A DNA stretch of 63,737 bases from Gammaproteobacteria bacterium (GCA_021151835.1 JAGKWO010000029.1:1-63737), one strand, 5' to 3'; shown: positions 44,541 through 53,944, numbered from the stretch's first letter. A program made the numbers and translations. The notes: generated by a model from the sequence alone, not told the origin.

Positions 44541-46043
44541 ATGAGCAACGAAATCAACTCAGCACAGCCAGATGCACAAGCACATGATGAAAATAAATTA
44601 ATCGCGGAACGCCGCCAGAAGCTGTCTGCAATTCGTGAGAAGGGTAATGCATTCCCGAATGATTTCCGTCGCGGTGACAAGAGTGTTGATTTGCAGGCGC
44701 AATTCGGTGAAAAGACCAAAGAAGAATTGGAGGCGCTGAATCATGTGGTGAGTGTTGCTGGCCGCATCATGGCAAAGCGTGGCCCGTTTATGGTGGTGCA
44801 AGATGGTGAAGGCTCAATCCAGTTGTATGCTGATAAAGCTGCGCAAGAAGTAATTAAGGATAAGTGGGGCTTGTGGGATATTGGCGATATCGTCGGTGTA
44901 AAAGGCGCATTGCACAAATCCGGTAAAGGTGATCTGTACGTCAACCTGGAAGAGTATCAATTGCTCACCAAATCCTTGCGTCCGCTGCCGGATAAATATC
45001 ATGGCCTGAGCGATCAGGAAATTCGTTATCGCCAACGCTATGTGGATCTGATTGTAAATCCGGAAGTGCGCGATACTTTCCGTTTGCGCTCCAAATGCAT
45101 CAGTTTTATCCGCAATTACATGAGTGGTTGTGGTTTTATGGAAGTGGAAACACCGATGCTGCATGTAATTCCTGGCGGTGCATCGGCAAAGCCGTTTATC
45201 ACTCATCACAATGCGTTGGATATGGACATGTTCCTGCGTATTGCGCCGGAGTTGTATTTGAAGCGCTTGGTTGTTGGTGGTTTTGAGCGTGTCTTTGAAA
45301 TTAACCGTAACTTCCGCAATGAAGGCGTTTCAACCCGTCACAATCCCGAATTCACGATGATGGAATTTTATCAGGCCTATGCGGATTACAAGGACCTGAT
45401 GGATTTGACTGAAGATCTGCTACGCAAATTGTGTATTGAAGTTACTGGCGGTACCGTATTGAAATACCAAAGCAGTGAATATGATTTTGGTAAACCGTTC
45501 GCACGTTTGTCAGTGTTTGATTCAGTATTGCAATACAATCCGCAAATTACACGCGAACAATTAAGCACAATTGAAGGCGCAACCAAAGCCGCAAAAGATT
45601 TGGGTATTGAAGTAAAAGATTCTTATGGTCTCGGCAAAATCCATATCGAAATTTTTGAAGAGACTGTTGAGCATAAGCTCGATCAGCCAACGTTCATTAC
45701 CGAATATCCCATCGAAGTATCGCCCCTGGCGCGCCGTAACGATGAAAATCCGGCAGTAACAGATCGTTTCGAGTTCTTTATTGGTGGCCGCGAACTGGCA
45801 AACGGATTCTCTGAATTGAATGATGCCGAAGACCAGGCTGAACGTTTTATGCAGCAAGTACGCGAAAAAGACGCAGGTGATGATGAGGCAATGCATTACG
45901 ATGCGGACTTTGTCCGTGCATTGGAATATGGATTACCGCCAACGGCGGGCGAGGGCATAGGTATTGACCGTTTGATTATGCTGTTTGCTAACGCGCCATC
46001 TATCCGCGATGTATTGTTGTTCCCGCATATGAGACCTGAATAG
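44541..46043 (+). CDS. lysS: lysine--tRNA ligase (class II)
   Basis: The 500-residue class II LysRS has an N-terminal OB anticodon-binding domain (about 55-165) and a catalytic core. Motif 2 is FEINRNFRNEGVSTRHNPEFTM and motif 3 lies in GEGIGIDRLIMLF near the C-terminus. ATG at 44541 gives MSNEINSAQ, the usual style. GTG at 44532 would add 3 residues, and neither has a strong Shine-Dalgarno. It is 68 bp after prfB and probably co-transcribed. A terminator follows. Confidence 0.96.
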   Translation: MSNEINSAQPDAQAHDENKLIAERRQKLSAIREKGNAFPNDFRRGDKSVDLQAQFGEKTKEELEALNHVVSVAGRIMAKRGPFMVVQDGEGSIQLYADKAAQEVIKDKWGLWDIGDIVGVKGALHKSGKGDLYVNLEEYQLLTKSLRPLPDKYHGLSDQEIRYRQRYVDLIVNPEVRDTFRLRSKCISFIRNYMSGCGFMEVETPMLHVIPGGASAKPFITHHNALDMDMFLRIAPELYLKRLVVGGFERVFEINRNFRNEGVSTRHNPEFTMMEFYQAYADYKDLMDLTEDLLRKLCIEVTGGTVLKYQSSEYDFGKPFARLSVFDSVLQYNPQITREQLSTIEGATKAAKDLGIEVKDSYGLGKIHIEIFEETVEHKLDQPTFITEYPIEVSPLARRNDENPAVTDRFEFFIGGRELANGFSELNDAEDQAERFMQQVREKDAGDDEAMHYDADFVRALEYGLPPTAGEGIGIDRLIMLFANAPSIRDVLLFPHMRPE

Positions 46044-46056
46044 GTTTCATCAGTGT

Positions 46057-46090
46057 AAAAAAATAGCGCCTGTCTGGCGCTATTTTTTTT
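46057..46090 (+). terminator. terminator after lysS
   Basis: AAAAAAATAGCGCC (46057-46070) pairs with GGCGCTATTTTTTT (46076-46089) around a 5-nt loop. This is a strong 14-bp stem with a T-tract. Confidence 0.92.
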
Positions 46091-46476
46091 ATGCGTGCAC
46101 CATTAAAGTGATACGTGAGATAAGCCGCCGGCAATAGTTTTGTGCATATTCTTCTCGTAGGTGCAAAATAATGCGCCAATACTCATTTCATTATTAAAAC
46201 ACTTGCATTGAATAAAAGATGAACTTATTCTCCCCATCTGTCGTTTGTCTTGAAGTATGTTTGTCCTCCCGCCTGTACCCAATATTTCCCTGAAGTTAAG
46301 TTGTTGTAATAGTTTCAGGGTTTTAGTACCTGCAAATGACAACGTTGACAATCGCTGTCCGGCGAATATTTAAAGGATCATCCACATGCAAATACCAGCG
46401 ACGGTGAGAGAGTTTGCTGCTATTCGCCACACACCCATTTCCTTAACTAATGATAATGAAAGGATAGGTAACTTCG
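46091..46476 (+). other. 386-bp region upstream of the chitinase gene
   Basis: The region contains a 7-bp inverted repeat CCCTGAA/TTCAGGG (46288-46294, 46314-46320) followed by TTTT, an operator-like near-palindrome at 46335-46352, and a leader ORF starting at 46386. No other gene is convincing in either strand. Confidence 0.6.
46335..46352. promoter_or_regulatory. operator candidate upstream of the chitinase (NagR/LacI style)
   Basis: AATGACAACGTTGACAAT is a near-palindrome around AACGTT. From knowledge it resembles the NagR (LacI-family) sites of Alteromonadales chitin and N-acetylglucosamine regulons (AATGACARCGYTGTCATT-type), differing in the right arm. It lies 125 bp before the chitinase ATG. 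Confidence 0.45.
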
Positions 46477-46547
46477 ATGAAGAAAATAATTTCACTGGGA
46501 GCGCTGCTTGGCGTATCCCTGTTATCGACAGACGTATTCGCAGTTAA
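46386..46547 (+). CDS. 53-codon leader ORF overlapping the chitinase start
   Basis: An ATG at 46386 with AAGGA 8 nt upstream (46373-46377) opens 53 codons that end at TAA 46545-46547, 71 nt inside the chitinase gene in another frame. The predicted peptide starts MQIPATVREFAA and has no recognised domain. It could be a chance ORF, but the good Shine-Dalgarno and the overlap suggest possible translational coupling or attenuation. Confidence 0.35.
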   Translation: MQIPATVREFAAIRHTPISLTNDNERIGNFDEENNFTGSAAWRIPVIDRRIRS

Positions 46548-48147
46548 TTGCACTGGCTTACCGCAATGGAGCAGCACCAGTACCTACACTCAGGGAGCGA
46601 AGGTACAACATGTGAATCGTGGTTACACGGCGGCCTATTGGACGCAAGGTAACAATCCAGCGAATTTTTCCGGTCCATGGCAACAATGGATTGATAATGG
46701 CGCCTGTGATGGCGTAAGTTCAAGCACTCCGAGTTCAGTAGCGCCAAGCAGCTCATCGCGTCCAAGTTCCAGTTCGGTAGCACCGAGCAGCATTCCATCG
46801 TCCAGCTCCGTATCATCATCTAGCAGCACTAACGGTGGCGTGTGCCCAAGTTATGTTGCCGGTACCAGTTACAGCCAGGGCGCTGCGGTAACTAACGCGG
46901 GTGGTGTTTATACCTGCCAGGTTCCGGGTTGGTGTTCATCTACCGCTACCTGGGCTTACGCACCGGGCACTGGTACCTATTGGCAGCAAGCCTGGACCGC
47001 CGGTGGAAATTGTACCGGTGCCAGCTCATCCAGCGTGATCCGGTCAAGTTCAAGCTCAGTGCCAAGCAGCATTCCATCGTCATCTTCCGTTCCCAGTGTT
47101 TCTTCGTCCAGCCGTCCATCTTCTTCCAGCCTTCCTTCTTCCAGCAGCAGTTCCTCGGTAGCACCGGCAGGCAGAGAGTTGGTAGGTTATTGGGAAAACT
47201 GGCATTGGCCGTTGGAGGAATTGACCTCAATTCCAAACTACACCGTGTTGAATATTTCTTTCCCGAGAATTAATGCGGATGGTTCGATTTTCTTCAGCAA
47301 TGACGGTGGTTACCAAAATAACCCGACCGCGCAACAAATTGCTGCTGCAAAAGCGCAAGGCAAAAAAGTATTGCTGTCGATTGGTGGCGCGAATGCAACC
47401 TTCGTGTTGAACAACCAGGCGCAAGAAGATAATTTCGTCAATTCATTTATTGCGATCAAAGATCAATACGGTTTGGATGGTATTGATATTGATACCGAAA
47501 AAGGTTTGCACACCAATCCAAATGCACAAATTAGTTTGACCAGCCCGCAATACTCCGCTGATTACCTTGCTCGTGCGATCAAGCGTCTGAAAGCGCGTTA
47601 TGGTTCCAGCTTCCTGTTGACTATGGCACCCGAAACTGCACACACCATCGGTGCAAATTTGCCGGGTAACTGGTTGGGTCAATACAACTGGGGCGTGTAC
47701 TTGCCGTTGATTAACGCATTGCGTGATGACATCAGCTGGATTCAAATGCAGTACTACAACACCGGTTCAATGCCTGGTAAAAATGGCCAGTTCTACAACT
47801 CAGCGACTCAGGATGGTTTGGTTGCATGGACTGAGGCGTTGATCGAAGGCTTCCAGATTGGTAGCACTGGCGTAAGCTACCTTGGCCTGCCGTCCAACAA
47901 GATTATCATTGGCTTGCCGGCATCTACTGCGCCAACTGCAGCGGGTAGTGGTTACACCAACCCGACCGTAGTGAAAGCGGCAGTGCGTTGCTTGCGTTCA
48001 GGTGACTGTGGCACTGGTTACAAACCAGCTAAAACCTATCCGGATTTGCGTGGACTTATGGCGTGGTCCACCTGGGAAGATAGCGTAACGGGTTATGCAT
48101 TCTCTAATGCTGTTAAAGCATGTGCGTTGAATAATCAGTGTAACTAA
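46477..48147 (+). CDS. secreted GH18 chitinase with two chitin-binding modules
   Basis: The 556-residue enzyme has a Sec signal peptide (cleavage after FA at residue 22). It is followed by a CBM5/12-type module (about 23-78, with YWTQGNNP and W residues), a poly-Ser linker, a second small module (about 123-180, WC and YAPGTGTYW motif, CBM73-like), another poly-Ser linker (about 180-232) and a GH18 barrel (about 235-555). The catalytic signature is LDGIDIDTE (DxxDxDxE) with Glu as acid. It should hydrolyse crystalline chitin outside the cell. AGGATAGGT lies upstream of the ATG. A terminator follows. Confidence 0.94.
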   Translation: MKKIISLGALLGVSLLSTDVFAVNCTGLPQWSSTSTYTQGAKVQHVNRGYTAAYWTQGNNPANFSGPWQQWIDNGACDGVSSSTPSSVAPSSSSRPSSSSVAPSSIPSSSSVSSSSSTNGGVCPSYVAGTSYSQGAAVTNAGGVYTCQVPGWCSSTATWAYAPGTGTYWQQAWTAGGNCTGASSSSVIRSSSSSVPSSIPSSSSVPSVSSSSRPSSSSLPSSSSSSSVAPAGRELVGYWENWHWPLEELTSIPNYTVLNISFPRINADGSIFFSNDGGYQNNPTAQQIAAAKAQGKKVLLSIGGANATFVLNNQAQEDNFVNSFIAIKDQYGLDGIDIDTEKGLHTNPNAQISLTSPQYSADYLARAIKRLKARYGSSFLLTMAPETAHTIGANLPGNWLGQYNWGVYLPLINALRDDISWIQMQYYNTGSMPGKNGQFYNSATQDGLVAWTEALIEGFQIGSTGVSYLGLPSNKIIIGLPASTAPTAAGSGYTNPTVVKAAVRCLRSGDCGTGYKPAKTYPDLRGLMAWSTWEDSVTGYAFSNAVKACALNNQCN

Positions 48148-48164
48148 TAAGTGTCTCGATAAAT

Positions 48165-48202
48165 AAAAATCCCCGCCGATAGCATCGGCGGGGATTTTTT
48201 TA
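48165..48202. terminator. bidirectional terminator, chitinase / DUF418
   Basis: CCCCGCCGAT (48171-48180) pairs with ATCGGCGGGG (48184-48193), loop AGC, extended by A and T flanks. It lies between convergent genes. Confidence 0.92.
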
Positions 48203-48212
48203 TGGCAGAAGC

Positions 48213-49454
48213 TTATTCCGTTTTTAATGTCGGCAATGAGGGTTTTACCAGCGGTTTCCATTTCAAATCTGTTGCTGATCGCCACAACCATTCTATTGGA
48301 CCGTAGCTAAAGTAGTGTAGCCACCAACGACAAATGAACATTTGTATCGCAAAAATAGCAATACATAACAAGGCGTTTTGGCCAGGGCTGGTCAAGGTAA
48401 ATAAACCAAAGCCGATATTAAAAAATAAAAACACACCAATAACTGATTGGCTCAAGTAAATACTTAATGCCATTTTTCCTGCATTAGCCAAGGGCTTTAA
48501 TCGGGCTTCCCATTTGGGTTTTAGCATTAGCAGGCTAATACCGGCAATATAAATCAACGTAAGGCTGGTATTAAAAAACTCCAGGATAAATCCGCCTAAC
48601 CATCCTGCAATCGGTGTTTGCTGGAAATCTATTGTTAATAAAACCAGGCTCGCACCCAAAACCATTCCGGCAAGCAAGGCGATCACTAACACCAGGCTGC
48701 TTCGCTTTAAAATTTGTTTGAAGAACGCCTGGTGCTGCTCGATATTGGCAAACCAGCGCATGCGTCCGGCAAGCATTCCCAGTAAAAAGAAACCAAATGT
48801 GATAAAGCCGCGGCCACTGTTAATCTGGTAATTCAGTTTTTCGGTTGTGGCTTGAATATTGTGTTGAACTATTGCGGCAAAATTGCCATTTTTTATTATG
48901 TTGTAATAGGCGGCGCCAGCGGCTTTATGATCTTCCTGAATCAACTGCAATTGGTCACGCAGAAAGATGGACAGCAATTCCGCGCATTTGGTCGGAATAT
49001 TTAACACAAATATTGTGCCGACAATTAGCAAGGTCCTATTATTTAAATTGCGCAAGAATAACAACAAAAATCCAAGCGGAACGTAAATCGATAAAATATC
49101 AGCGCGCCAGAAGATATGGTGCAGCACGCCGATGATGCCAAGGATCGTCAGGCGCCAGCCAAAACGCAGGGCAACAGATTGGTGGCGTTTTGCCAGTTTA
49201 TCTATCTGGACATAAAAACTCAGGCCAAAGAGGAAGGAAAAAATGGCAAAGAATTTACTGATGATAAAAATCATGTAAATTCCTATCGCAACAGCGCTAC
49301 CGGGGTCTTTGTAAAGTTGATAAATTTCTTCCGGTAACGGGCCACCGGCGTACCAAAAAATCATATGGGCATAGAAAATCCCAAACAGTGCAAATCCCCT
49401 GAGCACATCCAGGGTGACAATTCGTTCGGAGTCCGGATTAAACGGCAAGCTCAT
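48213..49454 (-). CDS. DUF418 family membrane protein (YeiB-like)
   Basis: The 413-residue polytopic inner-membrane protein has an N-terminal RIVTLDVLRGFALFGIF segment and a C-terminal DUF418 region with about 10 predicted helices in total. The family (including E. coli YeiB) resembles acyltransferase-3-like proteins, but no biochemical function is established. It stands alone between two divergent or convergent neighbours with no operon partner. Confidence 0.85.
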   Translation of the reverse strand: MSLPFNPDSERIVTLDVLRGFALFGIFYAHMIFWYAGGPLPEEIYQLYKDPGSAVAIGIYMIFIISKFFAIFSFLFGLSFYVQIDKLAKRHQSVALRFGWRLTILGIIGVLHHIFWRADILSIYVPLGFLLLFLRNLNNRTLLIVGTIFVLNIPTKCAELLSIFLRDQLQLIQEDHKAAGAAYYNIIKNGNFAAIVQHNIQATTEKLNYQINSGRGFITFGFFLLGMLAGRMRWFANIEQHQAFFKQILKRSSLVLVIALLAGMVLGASLVLLTIDFQQTPIAGWLGGFILEFFNTSLTLIYIAGISLLMLKPKWEARLKPLANAGKMALSIYLSQSVIGVFLFFNIGFGLFTLTSPGQNALLCIAIFAIQMFICRWWLHYFSYGPIEWLWRSATDLKWKPLVKPSLPTLKTE

Positions 49455-49557
49455 AAATAATCCTTTTAGCTGATAGTGAGGGGGTAATTATTTTTATATT
49501 GGATGCAATTATCTGCGCAACAGATTCAGTTGCGCACGCATTTTTATTACAACGTGG

Positions 49558-50367
49558 CTATAGGTGCAATTCTTCGGGTAGTTCTATACGAATGGCTTGC
49601 TTGCTAATAGGGCAACGAAACTCCAGTTTATAAGCGAGGAGCTGCAAGGGGGTTTTGCTGGCTGTGCCATAGAGCCTGTCGCCGATAATAGGGTGGTTGA
49701 TTCCTGCAAGGTGACGACGAATTTGATGCTTGCGACCCGTTTCAATTAACACTTCTACCTGCGTCACCGAGCGGTCATCGTTGACTGCCAGGGTGTTCAC
49801 AATACTGACCGATTCTTTGCCATCCAGCGCCTGGTCAATGCGCAAATCATTGGCAACTAATTCACCGATGACTCGCGCTTGATAATATTTTTTTAGATCG
49901 CGCGATTGGAATAATTGCGAGAGCAAGGCCGCGGCTTGCGCATCGTGTGCAATCATCATCAAGCCTGATGCATCGGCATCCAGGCGATGAATCAGAAAAC
50001 ATTCGCGTTTATGTTCAAGCTCAACCCAACGCAGCAGGCTACAGTGATCGCCCCATTGAGAACCTTGCGCCAACATAGCGTGAGGCTTGTACCAAATACT
50101 GTAGCGGCCCTGGTCTGCCATCAGTTTGCCTGCGGCAGGCGTGCGGCCAAGCACTTGTTCATCGTAATAAAGTTGGATACGTGTGCCTTTGGGCAACTCT
50201 TTAGTGGCGCGGCGCAGGCGTAGCTGTTTGCCCTTGAATGTCCACCAGCACGCGCCTTTATTCATCGCATCTTTAATGCGAGCTTTGGACAAGCCGGTTT
50301 TTTCAGCGAGAAAATCTACCGCAGTTTGGTTGGAAGTGGTGGTAGTAAAATCAAAAGTGCTTGGCAT
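49558..50367 (-). CDS. RluA-family RNA pseudouridine synthase
   Basis: The 269-residue enzyme isomerises uridine to pseudouridine in RNA. It has an N-terminal S4-like RNA-binding segment (about 15-65, KARIKDAMNKGACWW) and a catalytic domain with HRLDADASGLMM (the nucleophile Asp near residue 130) and RKHQIRRHLAGINHPIIGDRLYG. It differs from the standard RluA/B/C/D/E/F members, so the RNA target is not assigned. Divergent from yaeQ across 52 bp. Confidence 0.9.
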   Translation of the reverse strand: MPSTFDFTTTTSNQTAVDFLAEKTGLSKARIKDAMNKGACWWTFKGKQLRLRRATKELPKGTRIQLYYDEQVLGRTPAAGKLMADQGRYSIWYKPHAMLAQGSQWGDHCSLLRWVELEHKRECFLIHRLDADASGLMMIAHDAQAAALLSQLFQSRDLKKYYQARVIGELVANDLRIDQALDGKESVSIVNTLAVNDDRSVTQVEVLIETGRKHQIRRHLAGINHPIIGDRLYGTASKTPLQLLAYKLEFRCPISKQAIRIELPEELHL

Positions 50368-50419
50368 TTTGGTAAACTGCGATCCCGTTTGAAAAGCTAA
50401 CGACTAGCGCGAGGCATTT

Positions 50420-50953
50420 GTGGCCGAAAAAGCAACGATTTATAAGGCGAACCTGACCCTGTCGGATATGGATCGCAATGTTTATGGCGATTTCAATTTA
50501 ACTATCGCCCTGCATCCTTCCGAAACCGTTGAACGTATGATGGTGCGTATTCTAGCCTTTTGTTACCGGGCAGCGGAAAATTTAACTTTTACCAAAGGGC
50601 TTTCTTCCATGGATGAGCCGGATTTATGGCTCAAGCATGATAACGGCACTATTTTAGAGTGGATCGAGGTGGGGCAGCCTGCACCGGATCGCTTGAAAAA
50701 AGCATCCGGTCAAGCGCAAGCCGTAAAAGTATTTAGTTACGGCCGCGGCATGGATGTGTGGTGGAAAACGAACGCCGCCGCGATCCGGGCTTTACCCAAA
50801 GTAGAAATCCACTCGTTTGCCGCTGATGAGTTACAACAGCTGGTTGCACTGGCTGATAAAACCATGAACCTCACGGTAACGATTACCGAGACTATCGCGT
50901 ACATTTCCTCCGCAAGCGAAAATACCATTATTCATTTGCGTGAGATGGAGTAA
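50420..50953 (+). CDS. yaeQ: YaeQ family protein
   Basis: The 177-residue protein has a PD-(D/E)XK nuclease-like fold in the family. The N-terminal MAEKATIYKANLTLSDMDRNVYGD and the DEPDLWLKHDNGTILEWIEVGQP core are typical. In E. coli YaeQ was linked to suppression of RfaH defects, but its molecular role is unsettled. It is 5 bp upstream of the YbbN-like gene and co-transcribed. A GTG start at 50420 is used. Confidence 0.9.
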   Translation: MAEKATIYKANLTLSDMDRNVYGDFNLTIALHPSETVERMMVRILAFCYRAAENLTFTKGLSSMDEPDLWLKHDNGTILEWIEVGQPAPDRLKKASGQAQAVKVFSYGRGMDVWWKTNAAAIRALPKVEIHSFAADELQQLVALADKTMNLTVTITETIAYISSASENTIIHLREME

Positions 50954-50958
50954 CAATC

Positions 50959-51840
50959 ATGCTAAACAATATGAATACCCCGCAACCATTTATTGTCGAT
51001 ATCACGCTGGAAAATGCCCAGCAGTATTTAATTGATGAATCATTCCAGCGTCCGGTCGTGATTGACTTCTGGGCTGACTGGTGTGCGCCGTGCAAAAATC
51101 TGATGCCAATTCTGGAGAAACTTGCCAACGAATATGCTGGCGCTTTTTTACTGGCGAAAGTGAATTCGGATGATCCACAAACCCAAATGATCAGTGCTCA
51201 ATTTGGTGTTCGAAGTTTGCCAACCGTAATGATTATGAAAAATGGCCAACCAGTCGATGGATTTGCCGGTGCATTGCCGGAAGTGCAGGTTCGCGACGTA
51301 TTGGCTAAACATTTGCCCAAGCCTTGGGAAGCCCCTTTAAACCAGGCGCAGGCCCTGATGACAGAAAATAATTTTGCCGATGCATTACCGCTATTGCGCC
51401 AGGCGTACGAAATATCGGGACAATTGGCGGCGATTAATTTGCTTATGGCGCAATGCCACCTTGAATTAAATCGTGTTGATAATGCAGAAGCCATTTTAGC
51501 CACCATTAAAATGGCCGATCAGGACGCGCTGTACGAGCAATTGCAATCGCGTATCGAATTAATGAAACAAGCGGCAAAAACGCCGGAGCTGGCTGCACTG
51601 GAAGCTGCTCATTTACAAACACCGGATGATTTGCAAATTCGTTATGAATTGGCATTGCAATACCATCAGGAATCCCAACATCGCCCGGCATTGGAGCACC
51701 TGCTACATATCTTGCGTAAAGACCGTAATTTTGCCGAGGGTGAGACTCGTAAAACCTTCAACGGTATTCTCACTGCACTAGGGAAGGGCGATCCGTTGGC
51801 GATTGAGTTCCAGCGTAAGTTATTTACGTTGCTTTACTAG
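50959..51840 (+). CDS. ybbN: thioredoxin-fold co-chaperone, YbbN/CnoX type
   Basis: The 293-residue protein has an N-terminal thioredoxin domain (about 10-115) with WADWCAPC (C42, C45) and a C-terminal TPR-like helical domain (about 125-290). E. coli YbbN/CnoX has SXXC and acts as a chlorine-activated chaperone. Here both Cys are present, which could allow redox activity. ATG at 50959 has GGAG 9 nt upstream. It is the second gene of the yaeQ-ybbN pair. Confidence 0.9.
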   Translation: MLNNMNTPQPFIVDITLENAQQYLIDESFQRPVVIDFWADWCAPCKNLMPILEKLANEYAGAFLLAKVNSDDPQTQMISAQFGVRSLPTVMIMKNGQPVDGFAGALPEVQVRDVLAKHLPKPWEAPLNQAQALMTENNFADALPLLRQAYEISGQLAAINLLMAQCHLELNRVDNAEAILATIKMADQDALYEQLQSRIELMKQAAKTPELAALEAAHLQTPDDLQIRYELALQYHQESQHRPALEHLLHILRKDRNFAEGETRKTFNGILTALGKGDPLAIEFQRKLFTLLY

Positions 51841-52004
51841 GTTTTACCCCGCAGTAAATGGTCGATGGAACTAAAAGCCGTTACACTGCCAGGGTATGTA
51901 AAAACGGGTGAGTTCATTAAGCCCGTTGCAACCATTTGCCTAAGGGCAATTCAGTTTTCCTGGTGCCTGCCAAAGGCGCCGGTGCCAGAGGGCCAAGATC
52001 CACA

Positions 52005-52943
52005 ATGTATAAACGCTATTCCCTGATTGCACTCCTGAGCCTTTGCGTGGCCTTCGTGGGATGTGGCAAAGACAATCAGGACCTGTCTGAACTTCCTGCA
52101 TTTTGCAAACAGGAAAAGGGGAAGTTATATCTAAAGCAGGGTTCCCTGCGCATGGAAATCATGCCGGATGTAGCCGGTAGAGTCTCTTCGTTGAAATATG
52201 ATGGGCATGAAATCCTGGTGCCTATTGTCGATTTTGACAAGAATACCGATTGGGGCACCGTGCTCTGGTCCAGCCCGCAAGCCGAATGGCAGTGGCCGCC
52301 AATTGATGTGCTGGATAGCAAGCCGTATAAGCTCAGCGTGAAGGGCGACCGCGTTACGCTCACCAGTGAAATAGATCCGAAAACCGGTTACCAATTCAGC
52401 AAGACCTACATGCCCGCTGGCGAAGATCGCATTGCAGTCACTTACCGCATATTTAATCATTCAAAACATGAAAAAAGCGTTGCGCCGCTGGAGGTAACAC
52501 GTTTGCCTTCATCGGGAACTTTATTTTATCCGCGCGGTGATACTGACCCTATCAGCGGAATTTTTTATCCGCTCGATGTACAAACCATTGATGAATTAAC
52601 CTGGTTTGACTACGACAAGAAAAAAATTCGTACGGATCACCACAAAATTATGCAGGACGGGAAAGAAGGCTGGGTTGCCTATATCGACAAAGGTTATTTG
52701 TTGATGAAAGAATTTGTGGATAACCCGCCCTCTGCGATTGCCGAAGGTGAGCGCGAGATTGAGATTTTTGCTCACGTTGAACATATTTTTATTGAGATGA
52801 AACAACAGGGTGCCGCCGTTAATTTAAATACTGGCGAGCATTTGGAATGGACGGTTATCTGGCATGTGAAAAAATTACCGGAAGATTTGGCGCGCAATCC
52901 GGAGCCGCATGCAGTGGCAACCTACGCGCGTAGCCTGTTGTGA
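52005..52943 (+). CDS. DUF4380 family lipoprotein
   Basis: The 312-residue predicted lipoprotein has signal sequence MYKRYSLIALLSLCVAFVGC with C20 at the lipobox (VGC). The remaining beta-rich protein resembles DUF4380 and galactose-mutarotase-like folds (strands such as LRMEIMPDVAGRVSSL and EHLEWTVIWHVKKLP). Its function is unknown, and a carbohydrate-binding role is only a guess. The start is chosen as the ATG at 52005, which opens the signal peptide. A longer frame starts at 51936 but carries non-signal sequence. It precedes a bidirectional terminator shared with the next gene. Confidence 0.75.
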   Translation: MYKRYSLIALLSLCVAFVGCGKDNQDLSELPAFCKQEKGKLYLKQGSLRMEIMPDVAGRVSSLKYDGHEILVPIVDFDKNTDWGTVLWSSPQAEWQWPPIDVLDSKPYKLSVKGDRVTLTSEIDPKTGYQFSKTYMPAGEDRIAVTYRIFNHSKHEKSVAPLEVTRLPSSGTLFYPRGDTDPISGIFYPLDVQTIDELTWFDYDKKKIRTDHHKIMQDGKEGWVAYIDKGYLLMKEFVDNPPSAIAEGEREIEIFAHVEHIFIEMKQQGAAVNLNTGEHLEWTVIWHVKKLPEDLARNPEPHAVATYARSLL

Positions 52944-52948
52944 GGACA

Positions 52949-52983
52949 GAAAAAAAATCGCCGGTTAACGGCGATTTTTTTTG
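52949..52983. terminator. bidirectional terminator overlapping the rbgA stop codon
   Basis: AAAAAAAATCGCCG pairs with CGGCGATTTTTTTT around GTTAA. The loop on the minus strand contains the TAA stop (52965-52967) of the GTPase gene, so the hairpin also encodes the last residues of that protein. Confidence 0.85.
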
Positions 52984-53903
52984 GTTTTGAGTTTTCGAAT
53001 TCGATCAGCCTCTTCTTTTTCCAAACGCTTTTTCTCGTCGTCCACTTTGGCTTGTTCTACTTCCGCCTCGGTCATTTCTGGCGTTTCCCAACTGATTGGC
53101 CCCAATAAACCTGAGCGCAATTCATTGATTAATAATGAAGAGACTTTCTGGATTTCAACGCCGCCGCCTTTGCGTGTACAGCCGCGTTTAATACCTATTG
53201 CATCCAGTAATTCCAGATCGGTTTCGGGTAATTCACTTAAGCCGTAACGTGTTTTTAATGCATCGGGATAAGCTTTTAATAGATATTCGGCGGCGTAGAG
53301 TGCGATGTCGGCGTAATCAAAAACGGTATCTTTAATTGCCCCGGTGATGGCGAGCCGATAGCCACAGGAAGGCGGTGATAATTTTGGCCATAAAAATCCA
53401 GGGGTATCCGTTAATAAAATTCCATTTTCCAATTTAATTTTTTGCTGTGCTTTGGTTACGCCCGCTTCATTTCCGGTTTTGGCGATAACCCGACCCGCCA
53501 GGGTATTGATGATGGTGGATTTGCCCACATTCGGAATCCCCATAATCATTGCGCGCGCCGGGCGAACTTCTTTCTGGCGTTCGCTTACCAGGTTCATGCA
53601 CACACCCAACAAGTTACGAATTTGCTCCGGGCGTTGCTGGCTAACTGGCAGGGCTTTGACTCCTTTTTCCGCTTCCATTTTTTCCACCCAGCGTGCAGTG
53701 ATTGCCGGATCGGCAAGATCGGCTTTATTTAGTAATTTAATGAGTGGGGTATCGCCACGCAGGCTCGGTACCAACGGGTTTTCGCTGGAAAAGGGAACGC
53801 GTGCATCGATAACTTCAATAACCACATCCACATGGGGCATAACTTCCGCAATTTCTTTGCGGGCCTTGTGCATATGGCCGGGGAACCAGTTGATAGTCGA
53901 CAT
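52965..53903 (-). CDS. ribosome biogenesis GTPase, YlqF/RbgA family
   Basis: The 312-residue circularly permuted GTPase acts in late 50S maturation in Bacillus relatives. The motif order is G4 (NKADLADP, near 60) then G1 (GIPNVGKST, near 125) then G3 (DTPGFLWP, near 170), the permutation diagnostic of this family. A Lys/Arg-rich C-terminal tail (KRLEKEEADRIRKLKTKKNRR) is likely rRNA-binding. Its final codons and stop lie in the terminator hairpin. Confidence 0.93.
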   Translation of the reverse strand: MSTINWFPGHMHKARKEIAEVMPHVDVVIEVIDARVPFSSENPLVPSLRGDTPLIKLLNKADLADPAITARWVEKMEAEKGVKALPVSQQRPEQIRNLLGVCMNLVSERQKEVRPARAMIMGIPNVGKSTIINTLAGRVIAKTGNEAGVTKAQQKIKLENGILLTDTPGFLWPKLSPPSCGYRLAITGAIKDTVFDYADIALYAAEYLLKAYPDALKTRYGLSELPETDLELLDAIGIKRGCTRKGGGVEIQKVSSLLINELRSGLLGPISWETPEMTEAEVEQAKVDDEKKRLEKEEADRIRKLKTKKNRR

Positions 53904-53944
53904 GAAATACCTGGGAAAAAAATCAGTGATACAACGAAAATATA

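Noticed and set aside
46103..46351. A minus-strand 82-codon frame between lysS and the chitinase.
   Set aside because: It has no Shine-Dalgarno and spans an inverted repeat and the operator-like site. No family is recognised.
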